In this document: positions 51,155 through 60,557 of the stretch, piece by piece
Layout of the letters: each line of letters starts with the position of its first letter
Position numbering within the stretch: position 1 is the first letter of the stretch
DNA from: Pelomonas aquatica
GTDB taxonomy: Bacteria; Pseudomonadota; Gammaproteobacteria; Burkholderiales; Burkholderiaceae_C
Reading direction: 5' to 3'
Assembly: GCF_026712205.1 (NCBI RefSeq)
Contig: NZ_JAPPUW010000006.1
Span: 186,001-250,000 of the forward strand
DNA length: 64,000 nucleotides
Notes under the pieces: generated by a model
What the model saw: the letters and a program-made list of their open reading frames with translations, nothing else
What the model was told of the DNA's origin: nothing
The model's database searches: none
Program-made: the position numbers and the translations under genes

Positions 51155-51925
51155 ATGGATGCTGTCTCCACGACAGGCAGAGCCGCCGCATGGCTCGCTC
51201 ACGCCACACCCTCACCCGCCGATGACGCCGGCACGGCGCATCTCTCCAACAGCGCCTGGGAAATCGACCGGGCTGAAATGCTTGAGCGCTCGGAACGTCG
51301 CGCCTGGCGGGTCGCCATCGGCGGCATGACGCTCGCAGCACTGGGCGTCGGCGCCGTGTTCGTCCAAGGCCCGCTGCGCAACACCGTCGAGATCCCCATC
51401 GTCGTCGACAAGGCCACGGGCGAGACGACCGTGCAGCAGCGGCTCAGCGTAGACACCATCCCCACGAGCGAGGCGCTGGACAAGCACTACGTGGCCGTCT
51501 TCCTGCGAGCTCGCGAGGGCTACAACTGGTCCTTCCTGCAGCGCGACTTCGATCAGGTGTCGCGCATGTCAGTCCCCGCCGTGTTCGAGGCCTACAACCG
51601 CCAGTTCGAAGGCCCGGACGCGCTGCACAAGAAGCTGGCCGATTCCACGGACTGGCACATCAACGTCGGCAACGTCCGGCTCGATGTCGCCAGACGGACC
51701 GGCAACCACGGCCAAGCGACGGTCACCTATGAAAAGGTCGTGCACCAGGCCGAGCGCAACGTGCCGGACGTGAAGACTCGCCACGTCGCCAGCATCGTCT
51801 ACGAGTACCAGCCCAAGGTGCTCGCCAAGGAACGGGACCGGCTGGAGAACCCGCTCGGCTTCGTCGTCACCGCCTACCGATCTGACCCCGAGATCAACGC
51901 GACAACTGCGGAGGCCAAGCCATGA
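51155..51925 (+). CDS. virB8: VirB8-like inner-membrane assembly factor
   Basis: This 256-residue protein has a cytoplasmic N-terminus, one membrane helix (VAIGGMTLAALGVGAVFVQG) and a periplasmic NTF2-like VirB8 domain (RAREGYNWSFLQRDFDQVSR, and TRHVASIVYEYQPKVLAKER near the end). It nucleates channel assembly and bridges VirB9/VirB10. Its stop overlaps virB9 (ATGA). Confidence 0.92.
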   Translation: MDAVSTTGRAAAWLAHATPSPADDAGTAHLSNSAWEIDRAEMLERSERRAWRVAIGGMTLAALGVGAVFVQGPLRNTVEIPIVVDKATGETTVQQRLSVDTIPTSEALDKHYVAVFLRAREGYNWSFLQRDFDQVSRMSVPAVFEAYNRQFEGPDALHKKLADSTDWHINVGNVRLDVARRTGNHGQATVTYEKVVHQAERNVPDVKTRHVASIVYEYQPKVLAKERDRLENPLGFVVTAYRSDPEINATTAEAKP

Positions 51926-52824
51926 TCCGCCGCCCTCCCGCAATGGCCGCCCATCTGCTCTTGCTGGCAGCGACAACGGCAAGCACCACCGCCAACGCCG
52001 ACTCGCGCCTGCGTGAGGTCGCCTACGACGCACACGGCATCGTGACGGTCCCAGTCAAGCGTGGCGTCGTGACCCTGGTCGTGCTCGGCGCCGATGAAGC
52101 CATCTCCGAAGTCGGCGCAGGCCTAGGCTCGGACTGCACGAAGCCTGAGGCAGCATGGTGCGTCGCCGCACAGCCCGGCGGGCGGACGCTGTTCGTCAAG
52201 CCTAAGAGCTCGGCCAGCGCCGCCAACAACCTGGCGGTGGTGACCGATCGGCGCGTGCACAACCTGCGGTTCATGGTCCTTGCCGACGGAGACGCGACGC
52301 AGCCTGTCTACCGGCTGGTCATCACCCCACCGCCGCCGGTCGTGCGCGTCGTTCGCCAACCTGCGGCGACGCTTCCCTTGCTGCCGCTGGCACCACTGCC
52401 ACTGTCAACAGAGCAGGTGGTCGCCGAACGGCTGCAGGCCAAACCGGCGGTCATGAACGCGCAGTACTCGATGGCGGAGGGGCGAGGGTCAGGCGACATC
52501 GCGCCGGATCTCGTGTTCGACGACGGCCGCTTCACCTACCTTCGCTTCCCGGGCAACCGGGAGGTGCCCGCGGTGTTCCATGTGCTGGGCGACGGCACCG
52601 AAGCACTGGCCAATGCCCGCATGGAGGACAACCTCCTGGTCGTCGACCGCGTCAGCCGTCGCCTCATGCTGCGCGCCGGCAGCGCCGTGATCGGGCTGTG
52701 GAACGACGCGTTCGACATCGACGGTGTTCCTCCTGCCATGGGGACGACGGTGCCCGGCGTGCAGCGCGTCCTCAGGGCGGACCGAGCCGCACCTGCCTCC
52801 GACACGAAGGGAGCAACGCCATGA
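51922..52824 (+). CDS. virB9: VirB9-like outer-membrane-complex protein
   Basis: This 300-residue exported protein has a signal peptide (AAHLLLLAATTASTTANADS), an N-terminal beta domain (TLFVKPKSSASAANNLAVVT) and a C-terminal domain that pairs with VirB7 in other systems (DLVFDDGRFTYLRFPGNREV). No VirB7 gene was recognised. The virB10 start overlaps its stop. Confidence 0.92.
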   Translation: MIRRPPAMAAHLLLLAATTASTTANADSRLREVAYDAHGIVTVPVKRGVVTLVVLGADEAISEVGAGLGSDCTKPEAAWCVAAQPGGRTLFVKPKSSASAANNLAVVTDRRVHNLRFMVLADGDATQPVYRLVITPPPPVVRVVRQPAATLPLLPLAPLPLSTEQVVAERLQAKPAVMNAQYSMAEGRGSGDIAPDLVFDDGRFTYLRFPGNREVPAVFHVLGDGTEALANARMEDNLLVVDRVSRRLMLRAGSAVIGLWNDAFDIDGVPPAMGTTVPGVQRVLRADRAAPASDTKGATP

Positions 52825-54224
52825 ACGCCGATCGTCGCCCGAGCGCTGAACCCGAAGACTCGCCCCAGCCTGGCGACGGCATCGCCCCGTTGCCGGGAGA
52901 GCTGGGGCTACCCGACGTCGCTGCGCCGCGGAGCGCCGCGATCTCCAAGAAAGGTCTGCTGGCCGTTGTGTTGCTGATCGGCAGCCTCGTCGCCGTGTCA
53001 GCCGTGGGCATCCAAAGGTTCACGGCCGGCGCCCGACACGGGAAGCCAGAGGACAGCAAAAAGGTCAGCGACAGGCCGGCCGCCGCAACCGCGGAACCAC
53101 GGAAGCTGGAGCTTGCGTCGCTCCCTGCCTCCGCTTCGTCGCCGGTGACCGCGATCAAGGTTCCGGCGATTGCGACCACGGACCAAGAGGTCGCCGAACC
53201 CATCGGCGTTAGGCGGACAGGGAGCAACTCGCAGGCCGGCACTGGCACCAAGGCAACCTCGCCCGAAGACGCGCCGGTGCTGCTCGTGAGCTCGCGACCT
53301 GGATCTGCGACGCCCAGCGCCCAGGCGAACCGAAATGCATCCGCCAGCGGCCTGGAACTGCCTGAAGCAGAAGGCGATGCACACGATCCGCTGGCGGCGA
53401 CATCGAAGAACCTGCAGGGCTATCAGCGCCAGCTGCAAGGGCTGCTGGAAATCCTGACCAAGACGGCCGGAGCGGCGACGGGCGGCGTCTCATCGACCAC
53501 GCCATCTCCTCTGCTGTCGAGCCTGTCGACGCCCCCTACTCCGGCCGCCGCAACCACCGGTCTCCTGGGAGGCGCCCTGCTGGGGTCGTCCACGCCAAAG
53601 GTGGCCGCACGAATGCTCGGCAACCGCAGCCTCACGCTTCCCAAGGGCACGGCCTTCACTTGCGCGCTCAAGACGCGGGTGATCTCCGCGGCCTCGGGCC
53701 TGGTGTCATGCCAAGTGCTGCGCAACGTGTACGGGGACGATGGCCGAGTGGTGCTCATCGAGCGCGCCTCCCACATCGATGGCGAATACCGTATCGCCTC
53801 CGTACGCCCCGGTGCCGTGCGCATCCCTGTGCTCTGGACCCGTATCCGCACGCCGTTCGGCGTAGTCGTGGACATCGACTCGCCAGCGACTGGCCAGCTC
53901 GGCGAATCCGGCATCGATGGATACGTCGACAACCGCTGGGGCGAGCGCATCGGCGCCGCCATGCTGCTGTCGCTGATCGACGACTCGGTGAAGCTGGTCA
54001 TCCAAAGCCAATCGAACGATCGGCAGGCCGACACGATTGTGCTGCCGTCCACGACCTCCAACACCAGCAAGCTGGCCGAGAAGGTGCTGGACAGCACGAT
54101 CAACATCCCGCCACTGATCTACCAGAACCAGGGTGGCGTTGTGGGCATCGCAGTCGCCCGGGATGTCGACTTCTCGACCGTCTACGAGCTCGTGCCGACG
54201 GCCGGGCCGCTCAGCGCCAGGTGA
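52821..54224 (+). CDS. virB10: VirB10-like channel-spanning protein
   Basis: This 467-residue TrbI/VirB10 protein has a cytoplasmic Pro/Glu-rich N-terminus, a membrane helix (GLLAVVLLIGSLVAVSAVGI), a long Ala/Ser/Thr/Pro linker, and the C-terminal barrel domain (RSLTLPKGTAFTCALKTRVI; DNRWGERIGAAMLLSLIDDS). The start is ATG at 52821, overlapping virB9; the frame is open further upstream but only within virB9. It transmits energy between inner and outer membranes. Confidence 0.92.
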   Translation: MNADRRPSAEPEDSPQPGDGIAPLPGELGLPDVAAPRSAAISKKGLLAVVLLIGSLVAVSAVGIQRFTAGARHGKPEDSKKVSDRPAAATAEPRKLELASLPASASSPVTAIKVPAIATTDQEVAEPIGVRRTGSNSQAGTGTKATSPEDAPVLLVSSRPGSATPSAQANRNASASGLELPEAEGDAHDPLAATSKNLQGYQRQLQGLLEILTKTAGAATGGVSSTTPSPLLSSLSTPPTPAAATTGLLGGALLGSSTPKVAARMLGNRSLTLPKGTAFTCALKTRVISAASGLVSCQVLRNVYGDDGRVVLIERASHIDGEYRIASVRPGAVRIPVLWTRIRTPFGVVVDIDSPATGQLGESGIDGYVDNRWGERIGAAMLLSLIDDSVKLVIQSQSNDRQADTIVLPSTTSNTSKLAEKVLDSTINIPPLIYQNQGGVVGIAVARDVDFSTVYELVPTAGPLSAR

Positions 54225-54228
54225 TGCG

Positions 54229-55314
54229 ATGGACACCGACAGGCCCGAACCATCCGGCGACGACCAAGGTTGGCGCGGCGATGCCACGTCCGTCGTGGAG
54301 TTCCTCAGGCCGCTCCGGGAACTGCTGGACGCGCACGGTGTCATGGAGGTCTGCGTTAACAGTCCCGGCCAACTCTTCATCGAAGGCAACGACGGGTGGC
54401 ACATCGTCCCTGCACCGGCCCTCACCCTAGAGCGCTGCCTGTCGCTGGCCAACGCTGTTGCCACCTACTGCGACCAGCAGATCAACCAGGAACGGCCGCT
54501 GCTGTCGGCGACGTTGCCGACGGGCGAGCGCATCCAGTTCGCCATTCCGCCGGCCGTGTCGCGCGACACCGTCTCGATCACCATCCGCAAGCCTACCCAG
54601 CTGATCAAGCGGCTGGACGACTTCGAACGCGAGCGGCTCTTCGAACACCTCACCGACAGAGTGGGCGCGGACCGCCACAGCCTGCTGCTTGAACTCGAAC
54701 TGCTGCAGCTCAAGACCGCACGACGCTACGCAGACTTCCTTCGTCTGGCCGTGCGCCGGCACCAGACCATCGTCGTCAGCGGACGGACCGGGTCCGGCAA
54801 GACCACGTTCATGAAAGGCCTCATCGAAGAGGTACCGAAGGACGAGCGTCTGATTACCATCGAGGACACGGCTGAGCTGACGCTGCCCAGCCACCCCAAC
54901 GTCGTCCACCTGTTCTACAGCAAAGACGGCCAGGGAACCGCGCGCGTGACGGCGAAGTCGCTGCTGGAGGCCTGCCTGCGCATGAAGCCAGACAGGATCT
55001 TCCTGGCCGAAGTCCGCGGCGACGAATGCTTCCACTTCGTGCGCCTGGCCGCCTCCGGTCACCCCGGCAGCATCACGAGCGTCCACGCCGGCAGTTGCGC
55101 GCTCGCCTTCGAACAGATGGCGCTGATGATCCGCGAGACCGGCGCCGGCGGCGGCCTGACGATGGACGAGATCAAACGTCTGCTGCACTTGGTGGTGGAC
55201 GTGGTCGTCCAGTTCGACCGGGACGACAACGGTCGCTTCATCTCCGAGATCCACTACGAGCCGCGCACCCAGCGCATGGGTCGCGTGGACGATCGCCAGG
55301 GGTCGCTGCTATGA
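54229..55314 (+). CDS. virB11: VirB11-like secretion ATPase
   Basis: This 361-residue hexameric traffic ATPase has an N-terminal domain (EFLRPLRELLDAHGVMEVCV) and a C-terminal RecA-like domain with Walker A VSGRTGSGKTTFMKGL, Asp box LITIEDTAELTLP and Walker B-side RIFLAEVRGDECFHFVR. It works with VirB4 to power pilus assembly and transfer. I chose ATG at 54229, 4 bp after the virB10 stop; longer in-frame options lie within virB10. The stop overlaps virD4 (ATGA). Confidence 0.93.
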   Translation: MDTDRPEPSGDDQGWRGDATSVVEFLRPLRELLDAHGVMEVCVNSPGQLFIEGNDGWHIVPAPALTLERCLSLANAVATYCDQQINQERPLLSATLPTGERIQFAIPPAVSRDTVSITIRKPTQLIKRLDDFERERLFEHLTDRVGADRHSLLLELELLQLKTARRYADFLRLAVRRHQTIVVSGRTGSGKTTFMKGLIEEVPKDERLITIEDTAELTLPSHPNVVHLFYSKDGQGTARVTAKSLLEACLRMKPDRIFLAEVRGDECFHFVRLAASGHPGSITSVHAGSCALAFEQMALMIRETGAGGGLTMDEIKRLLHLVVDVVVQFDRDDNGRFISEIHYEPRTQRMGRVDDRQGSLL

Positions 55315-57326
55315 GAGCCGCACGCGCACTGCCCTCGGCGCCCTGGTCTACTGGCCGCAACATAGTCGCCATCCTTTTCGGGGTGGCCAGCTACGCGGCG
55401 CTTGCCTGCGCCGCCCTCTACCTGTCCGGCGTCCTGTTCCTGCTGCTGAACAAGGCCAACCCCGCCCAGGCCGGCTTCTCGAGCATCACCGGCTACTGGC
55501 GGCTCTACGCCAGCGATGTCAAGCAGCGGAAGAAGCTGCAGCTGTCGATCGCGGCCTCCGCAGGTGGGCTGCTCGTCGTTCTGCCGTTGGCGCTGGTGGC
55601 TGCCGCCCAGCAGCGGCGTCCCCTGCACGGCGCTGCGCGGTTCGCGACACCTGCGGAGGTCGCGCGTGCTGGCCTGACCGGTGGCGAGGGACCGGGCATC
55701 CTGGTCGGCAAGCACCAAGGGCGGTTCCTCTCCCTTCGAGGCCAGCTTTCCGTGCTGCTGGCAGCGCCCACTCGCGGCGGCAAGGGCGTCGGCGCCGTGG
55801 TCCCCAACCTGCTGAACTGGCCGGACTCGGTTGTCGCCCTGGATGTCAAGGGCGAGAACTACGACATCACGGCCGGCTACCGCGCTGCTCGTGGCCAGGA
55901 GGTCTATGCGTTTGCGCCCTTCAACGAAGAGGGGCACAGCCACCGATGGAACCCACTCAGCGCCGTGCGGACCAGCGAGCTTCACCGTGTCGGCGACCTG
56001 CTGACCATCGGCCAAGTCTTCTTCCCCAGCGACGGCGCCGGCACGTCGTCCGAGGCCTTCTTCAACGACCAGGCCCGCAACCTCTTCCTCGGCCTGGGCC
56101 TGATGTTGCTGGAGTCGCCCGGGCTGCCACGCACGGTCGGCGAGATGCTGCGCCAGTCGTCCGGCAAGGGCCGACCGCTGAGCGCCCACCTCGCCGCGCT
56201 CATCGCTTCCCGCATCGAAGCGGCGCGGCCCTTCTCCCAGGAGTGCACCGACGCGCTGCAGCGGTTGTTGTCGAACTCCGACAACACGCTGTCCAGCATC
56301 GTCGCGACGTTCAACGCCCCGCTGACGGTCTTCGCTGATGCCATCGTCGATGCGGCAACCAGCGCGGACGATTTCTGCCTGGCCGATGTCCGTCGCCGCC
56401 GGATGTCCATCTATGTGCGCATCCCGCCGAACCGCCTGGCCACGGCCAAGCCACTGCTGAACCTCTTCTTCTCCCAGCTGGTCAGCCTGAATACGCGCCA
56501 CCTGCCCGAGCAGGATCCGACGCTGCGCTACCAGTGCCTGCTCGTCAACGACGAGTTCACGGCCATGGGCCGCGTCAGCGTCATCACGAACGCGGCCGCC
56601 TTCCTGGCCGGCTACGACCTGCGGCTGCTCACGGTCGTACAGGCCATGTCCCAGCTCGACGCGGTCTATGGCGAGAAGGAGGCTCGGACCTTCGCGACGA
56701 ACCACGGCCTGCAGATCCTGTTCGCGCCGCGCGAGCAGCGGGACGCCGACGAGTACAGCGCGATGCTCGGCACGTTCACGGAGCAGGCCACCTCACGAGG
56801 GCGCAGCCGCTCCTTCAGCAACCACGGCCACACGACGATCAGCCGCAACGATAGCGATCAGCGCCGCGCACTGCTGATGCCCCAGGAGTTCAAGGAAATC
56901 GGCAGCGAACGCGAGGTCATCGTCGTGGAGAACTGCAAGCCCATCCTGGCGGACAAGATCCGCTACTACCAAGACGAGGTGTTCCAGGAACGACTGCTTC
57001 CGGCGCCGGCCGTGCCGGCGATGAACCTGGATCTCCACCTGGCGCGCGTGCAGCAACGCTGGCGTCTGGCCACCGACGAGCTGGCGGACGGCGAGGGCTT
57101 GGACATCGAGCAGTTGGCCCACGACTTCTCGCTGCTCCCAGACAACTTCGACGACCCGGCCGACAAGCTCGCCGAGACCCTCCTGAACTTCTTCACCGCG
57201 GAGCCGCCCTCAGGCCCAGGCGACGGCGGCGCGATGGAGGCCCTTGCCGACGAAGACGGCGTGCTGCTCGCCGAGCAGCACGCTGGAGACCAGGGCCGCC
57301 CCGAGTTCGAGCTCACTTGTTCCTGA
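55311..57326 (+). CDS. virD4: VirD4-like coupling protein
   Basis: This 671-residue TraG/VirD4 coupling ATPase brings the relaxosome to the channel. It has two N-terminal membrane helices (IVAILFGVASYAALACAALY and KLQLSIAASAGGLLVVLPLA), Walker A LAAPTRGGKGVGAVVPN, and Walker B YQCLLVNDEFTAMGRV. The presence of a coupling protein supports a DNA-transfer role rather than effector-only secretion. The start ATG at 55311 overlaps the virB11 stop, and the next gene follows immediately. Confidence 0.93.
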   Translation: MRAARALPSAPWSTGRNIVAILFGVASYAALACAALYLSGVLFLLLNKANPAQAGFSSITGYWRLYASDVKQRKKLQLSIAASAGGLLVVLPLALVAAAQQRRPLHGAARFATPAEVARAGLTGGEGPGILVGKHQGRFLSLRGQLSVLLAAPTRGGKGVGAVVPNLLNWPDSVVALDVKGENYDITAGYRAARGQEVYAFAPFNEEGHSHRWNPLSAVRTSELHRVGDLLTIGQVFFPSDGAGTSSEAFFNDQARNLFLGLGLMLLESPGLPRTVGEMLRQSSGKGRPLSAHLAALIASRIEAARPFSQECTDALQRLLSNSDNTLSSIVATFNAPLTVFADAIVDAATSADDFCLADVRRRRMSIYVRIPPNRLATAKPLLNLFFSQLVSLNTRHLPEQDPTLRYQCLLVNDEFTAMGRVSVITNAAAFLAGYDLRLLTVVQAMSQLDAVYGEKEARTFATNHGLQILFAPREQRDADEYSAMLGTFTEQATSRGRSRSFSNHGHTTISRNDSDQRRALLMPQEFKEIGSEREVIVVENCKPILADKIRYYQDEVFQERLLPAPAVPAMNLDLHLARVQQRWRLATDELADGEGLDIEQLAHDFSLLPDNFDDPADKLAETLLNFFTAEPPSGPGDGGAMEALADEDGVLLAEQHAGDQGRPEFELTCS

Positions 57327-58016
57327 ATGAGATCCGCCATGCACGCGACCGTCCTGCTCACGCCCTTCATGCTGACCTTGGCGCTTCTGGCGTCCTGCAG
57401 CTCGCCGCCCAAGCCGCCGACGGTGGACGAGTCGCGCAGGCGGCCCGTGAACACAGCCATGGCGGTGGATCTGCAGGTCTGCAAGAGCGATCTGCAGAAC
57501 ACCCGGATGCTCGCCACCGAAAGCAGCAGGCTTGCGCAGGCTTCGGCAGCGACGCTCGCGAGCGTCGCTGCCCATCAGCAGGCCCTCGCGAATCTGCATG
57601 GACGTGACCGGATGCCGCCCCAGGCCAACAGCGTCTACACCGTGCAGTTCGAGTACGGAAGCTCTCGCGTCGACCTGGATCTCGACAGTGCCACCGTCTT
57701 GATCGACGAAGCCAAGACGGCGCCGCTGGTCCTCCTGCGCGGCCGCACCGACGGGAACACCGACACGCCCGTGGAAGCACGCATTGCCCGGCAGCGGGCC
57801 GAGGCCGTCAAGGCATATCTGGTGACCGCAGGCGTCGATCCTTCGCGGATCCGTTCCACCTATCAGCCGGCCGGTGATCACGTCGCCGCCAACGGCAGCG
57901 CTGCGGGACGCACCCTCAACCGCCGCGTGGAGATCGAGGTCTACCGCGCCCTTCCCGTTGCGAAGGAGCTGTTGCGTCGAGACCGCACCTCGGCAGACGG
58001 AGAACATCATGGCTAA
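57327..58016 (+). CDS. OmpA-like lipoprotein of the transfer operon
   Basis: This 229-residue predicted lipoprotein has a signal peptide ending in LALLASCSS (acylated Cys near residue 24), a helical spacer, and a C-terminal OmpA-like peptidoglycan-binding domain (VLLRGRTDGNTDTPVEARIA, then RQRAEAVKAYLV). OmpA-like lipoproteins often anchor transfer channels to the wall. The gene starts directly after the virD4 stop and overlaps the next start by 8 bp. Confidence 0.82.
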   Translation: MRSAMHATVLLTPFMLTLALLASCSSPPKPPTVDESRRRPVNTAMAVDLQVCKSDLQNTRMLATESSRLAQASAATLASVAAHQQALANLHGRDRMPPQANSVYTVQFEYGSSRVDLDLDSATVLIDEAKTAPLVLLRGRTDGNTDTPVEARIARQRAEAVKAYLVTAGVDPSRIRSTYQPAGDHVAANGSAAGRTLNRRVEIEVYRALPVAKELLRRDRTSADGEHHG

Positions 58017-59148
58017 GAGCAGCACTCCCAGCCCTACGGGCGGCTCAACGCCGGGGGGCGCCGTCGAACCGACCAATCGCGCGGCGGTAGCGATCCAGAA
58101 GTTCCAGGCGCCGACCGAAGTCGCTGCGGACCGCTACGAACTGCGAGACCCGTCCGCTGATGTCACCTATCGGCCTGGGACGCTGGAGGCGACCATCGCG
58201 AAGGCCGATCAGCTTGGCAGTAGTCGGTTCACGATCATCGCAGCCGACGGTAGCCGGACACCCGTCAAGAAGGTCGGCGACGAATGGCGACGTGGGGCTA
58301 CGCTTGCGCCGCGACCCGAGCGGCCGCTGGATCCGGGGCCGGCCCGAGACGAGGTGCCCGAAGCGACAGGGAGTTCGAAGACGCAGGCTGACAAGAGCGC
58401 AGTACAGCAGGGGCAGGCCGATGCAAAGGCGCTAGCCAAGATCGACCTTCAGGCCGAACGCGCTGCGCTCGTTGCCAGGCTTGAGCAATCGCTGCGGGAG
58501 CGCTACATCATCAAGCGGGCGCCGGTCTCGGCAGGCCCGGTGACGATCGGCCACACCGAGTACAGATTTCGAGGCGACACATCCCGCATCGCGTTCACGG
58601 AATCCACGTTCAAGCTCGCAACGGACACCAACAGCCCGTCGGTGGCCCGATCAATGGTCGACGTCGCGCAGGCGCGCAACTGGAGCGGACTCCGCGTGTC
58701 TGGCAGCGAGGACTTCCGGCGCCTGGTCTGGCTCGAGGCCTCGGTCCGGGGTGTGAAGGCTGTCGGCTATGAGCCGAATCCAGCCGACATGGAAGTCCTG
58801 CGGCGGGAGCAACAGGCGCGGCTCACCAATCGCATCGAGCCGACGCGCAGCGACGCCGAAAGCAGCGGATCCCACCCGACAGGAAAGGGGTCGGCGCGTG
58901 GCAGCGGCGGCCGGAAGGCGGTAATTGCAGCAATGGAAGCCGTCTTGATCGACAAGGGCGTCCCGGCAGCCAAGCGGGAAGCGGTTTTGGCCGTGGCTGA
59001 ACAGAAGCTGGCGGAACGGGCCCGTCGCGACCAGACGACCTCGGTCAAGGTCTACGACAAGACCGCTCAACCTCAGCGCCCGATGTTGCCGCCTACGCCG
59101 GAACCCAGCCGGACGCGAGACCGCCAAGTCCCGGCGCTCTTGAGGTGA
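58009..59148 (+). CDS. LPD7-domain protein of the transfer operon
   Basis: This 379-residue soluble protein has a disordered Ser/Pro/Gly-rich N-terminus and an LPD7-like domain at about residues 170-275: FRGDTSRIAFTESTFKLATD, RNWSGLRVSGSEDFRRLVWL and VKAVGYEP. A basic C-terminal tail follows. LPD7 domains usually accompany relaxases or TraC-type primases on conjugative elements; here the domain stands alone, so a relaxase gene may lie elsewhere. I use ATG at 58009; the frame is open upstream only within the lipoprotein gene. Confidence 0.8.
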   Translation: MAKSSTPSPTGGSTPGGAVEPTNRAAVAIQKFQAPTEVAADRYELRDPSADVTYRPGTLEATIAKADQLGSSRFTIIAADGSRTPVKKVGDEWRRGATLAPRPERPLDPGPARDEVPEATGSSKTQADKSAVQQGQADAKALAKIDLQAERAALVARLEQSLRERYIIKRAPVSAGPVTIGHTEYRFRGDTSRIAFTESTFKLATDTNSPSVARSMVDVAQARNWSGLRVSGSEDFRRLVWLEASVRGVKAVGYEPNPADMEVLRREQQARLTNRIEPTRSDAESSGSHPTGKGSARGSGGRKAVIAAMEAVLIDKGVPAAKREAVLAVAEQKLAERARRDQTTSVKVYDKTAQPQRPMLPPTPEPSRTRDRQVPALLR

Positions 59149-59152
59149 CATC

Positions 59153-60262
59153 GTGTCTGATCGCGAGCTCGATGAGCGTCAGGCGACCGTCTACGAAATC
59201 GAAGGGCGGCAGCACGTCCGAGCATCGCCTGGATTCACCGAGGCCATCACCCGCGCGCATGCAGCCCAGCAGCGCCCCAGATGCGTTTGCGTGCCCGGCG
59301 GCCTCGAGACCTACATCGCCAAGCTGGCCGACTACTACGTCATCAAGCGCATGCCGGGAACCGGGCACCTGCACGCGGCTAGCTGTCCGCACTTTGAACC
59401 GACAGCGAACGAGTCAGGCCTGCGACCGCTTCTCGGCACCGCGATCCGTGAGGATCCGTCCACGGGGTTGATCGCGCTGAGGCTGGATTTCGCGCTGTCC
59501 AAGAGCGCCGTCCGGGAGCCCCGGCGCCATCCAAACGTGACCGAAGCCGGAGCTGCGAGATCCCGTCTGCCACGTCTATCGCTCCGCGGACTGCTACATC
59601 ACCTCTGGGACCAGGCCGATCTGACCCGATGGCACCCCGGGTTCGAGGGGAAACGGAGTTGGGCGACAGTCTGGCGCCATCTCCAGCAAGCCGCGCAGCA
59701 GAACATCGTGGGTGGAGTCTCGCTGTCGAGCAGGCTCTATGTGCCTGAACCCTTCACACCGGGGGATCAGGATGCGATCCGCCTACGCAGGTCCGCGTGC
59801 TGGGCGCGGACCGCCATGGTTCTGGGTGGTCATCAGGCGCTAAATCTGGTCATCGCAGAAGTGAAGGCCATCGAACCGGCACGGTACGCATTCCATGCAC
59901 TGGTCAAGCAAGTGCCCGACATCGGCTTCGCGCTTGATGGGAATCTCTACAAGAGCTTGGCGCGGCACTTCTCGGAGGAACTCGGCATCTGGGGTGCGTC
60001 GGAAAGCGTTCGCATGATCATGATCGCCAGCTTCGGCATCAGCAGCGCAGGCGTGCCCACCATCTCAAAACTCTCCCTGATGCCTGTGACGCAGCAATGG
60101 CTGCCCGTCGAGAACATGGATGAGCAACAACTGGTAGAACGGCTGATCCACGAAGGGCGCGCGTTCAAGAAGATTCTGCGCTACGACCTCAGCCGCAACT
60201 CCAAGGCTCCCTGCATCATCCTCACTGACCGAGGGGAAGCGGCAATGCCGATCTATTCCTGA
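59153..60262 (+). CDS. DUF1173-family protein
   Basis: This 369-residue protein has the DUF1173 pattern. The N-terminal part has a zinc-like Cys/His set (RCVCVPGG, HAASCPHF), the middle reads LSLRGLLHHLWDQADLTRWH, and the C-terminus LVERLIHEGRAFKKILRYDL. DUF1173 proteins are found on integrative elements of Proteobacteria and have no known activity. The likely start is a GTG at 59153, 4 bp after the LPD7 gene. It is the last plus-strand gene of the transfer block. Confidence 0.75.
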   Translation: MSDRELDERQATVYEIEGRQHVRASPGFTEAITRAHAAQQRPRCVCVPGGLETYIAKLADYYVIKRMPGTGHLHAASCPHFEPTANESGLRPLLGTAIREDPSTGLIALRLDFALSKSAVREPRRHPNVTEAGAARSRLPRLSLRGLLHHLWDQADLTRWHPGFEGKRSWATVWRHLQQAAQQNIVGGVSLSSRLYVPEPFTPGDQDAIRLRRSACWARTAMVLGGHQALNLVIAEVKAIEPARYAFHALVKQVPDIGFALDGNLYKSLARHFSEELGIWGASESVRMIMIASFGISSAGVPTISKLSLMPVTQQWLPVENMDEQQLVERLIHEGRAFKKILRYDLSRNSKAPCIILTDRGEAAMPIYS

Positions 60263-60557
60263 CAGCCTGCGGACCCATACAGACTCACGCGCATCGACAT
60301 AACTAGCATTGACGCCAACCCGCGGGCCGAGGTCAGCGTTAGTGGGAGCGCACGCGAGTACTGATTCAAGCCACAACACTTGATGATGTATCGACCCCAA
60401 AAGTTGGCGTCCAGAGGCTTGCATCAGATGTGTTGTGGACGCCGGCGCGCCGAGCGTAAAGCTGCAGCCTAAAGTCGCGCGACGTTTGCTTGGACGGGAA
60501 AGCCAGCACCTGACCGGCGCCGGCCGTCTTAAGTTCCGACAGAAGTTGTCGGAATCT
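60263..60557. other. intergenic stretch between transfer block and protease operon
   Basis: These 295 bp separate convergent genes. I see only short ORFs without support and no repeat or RNA gene. It could contain terminators for both sides, but none is clear. Confidence 0.4.
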
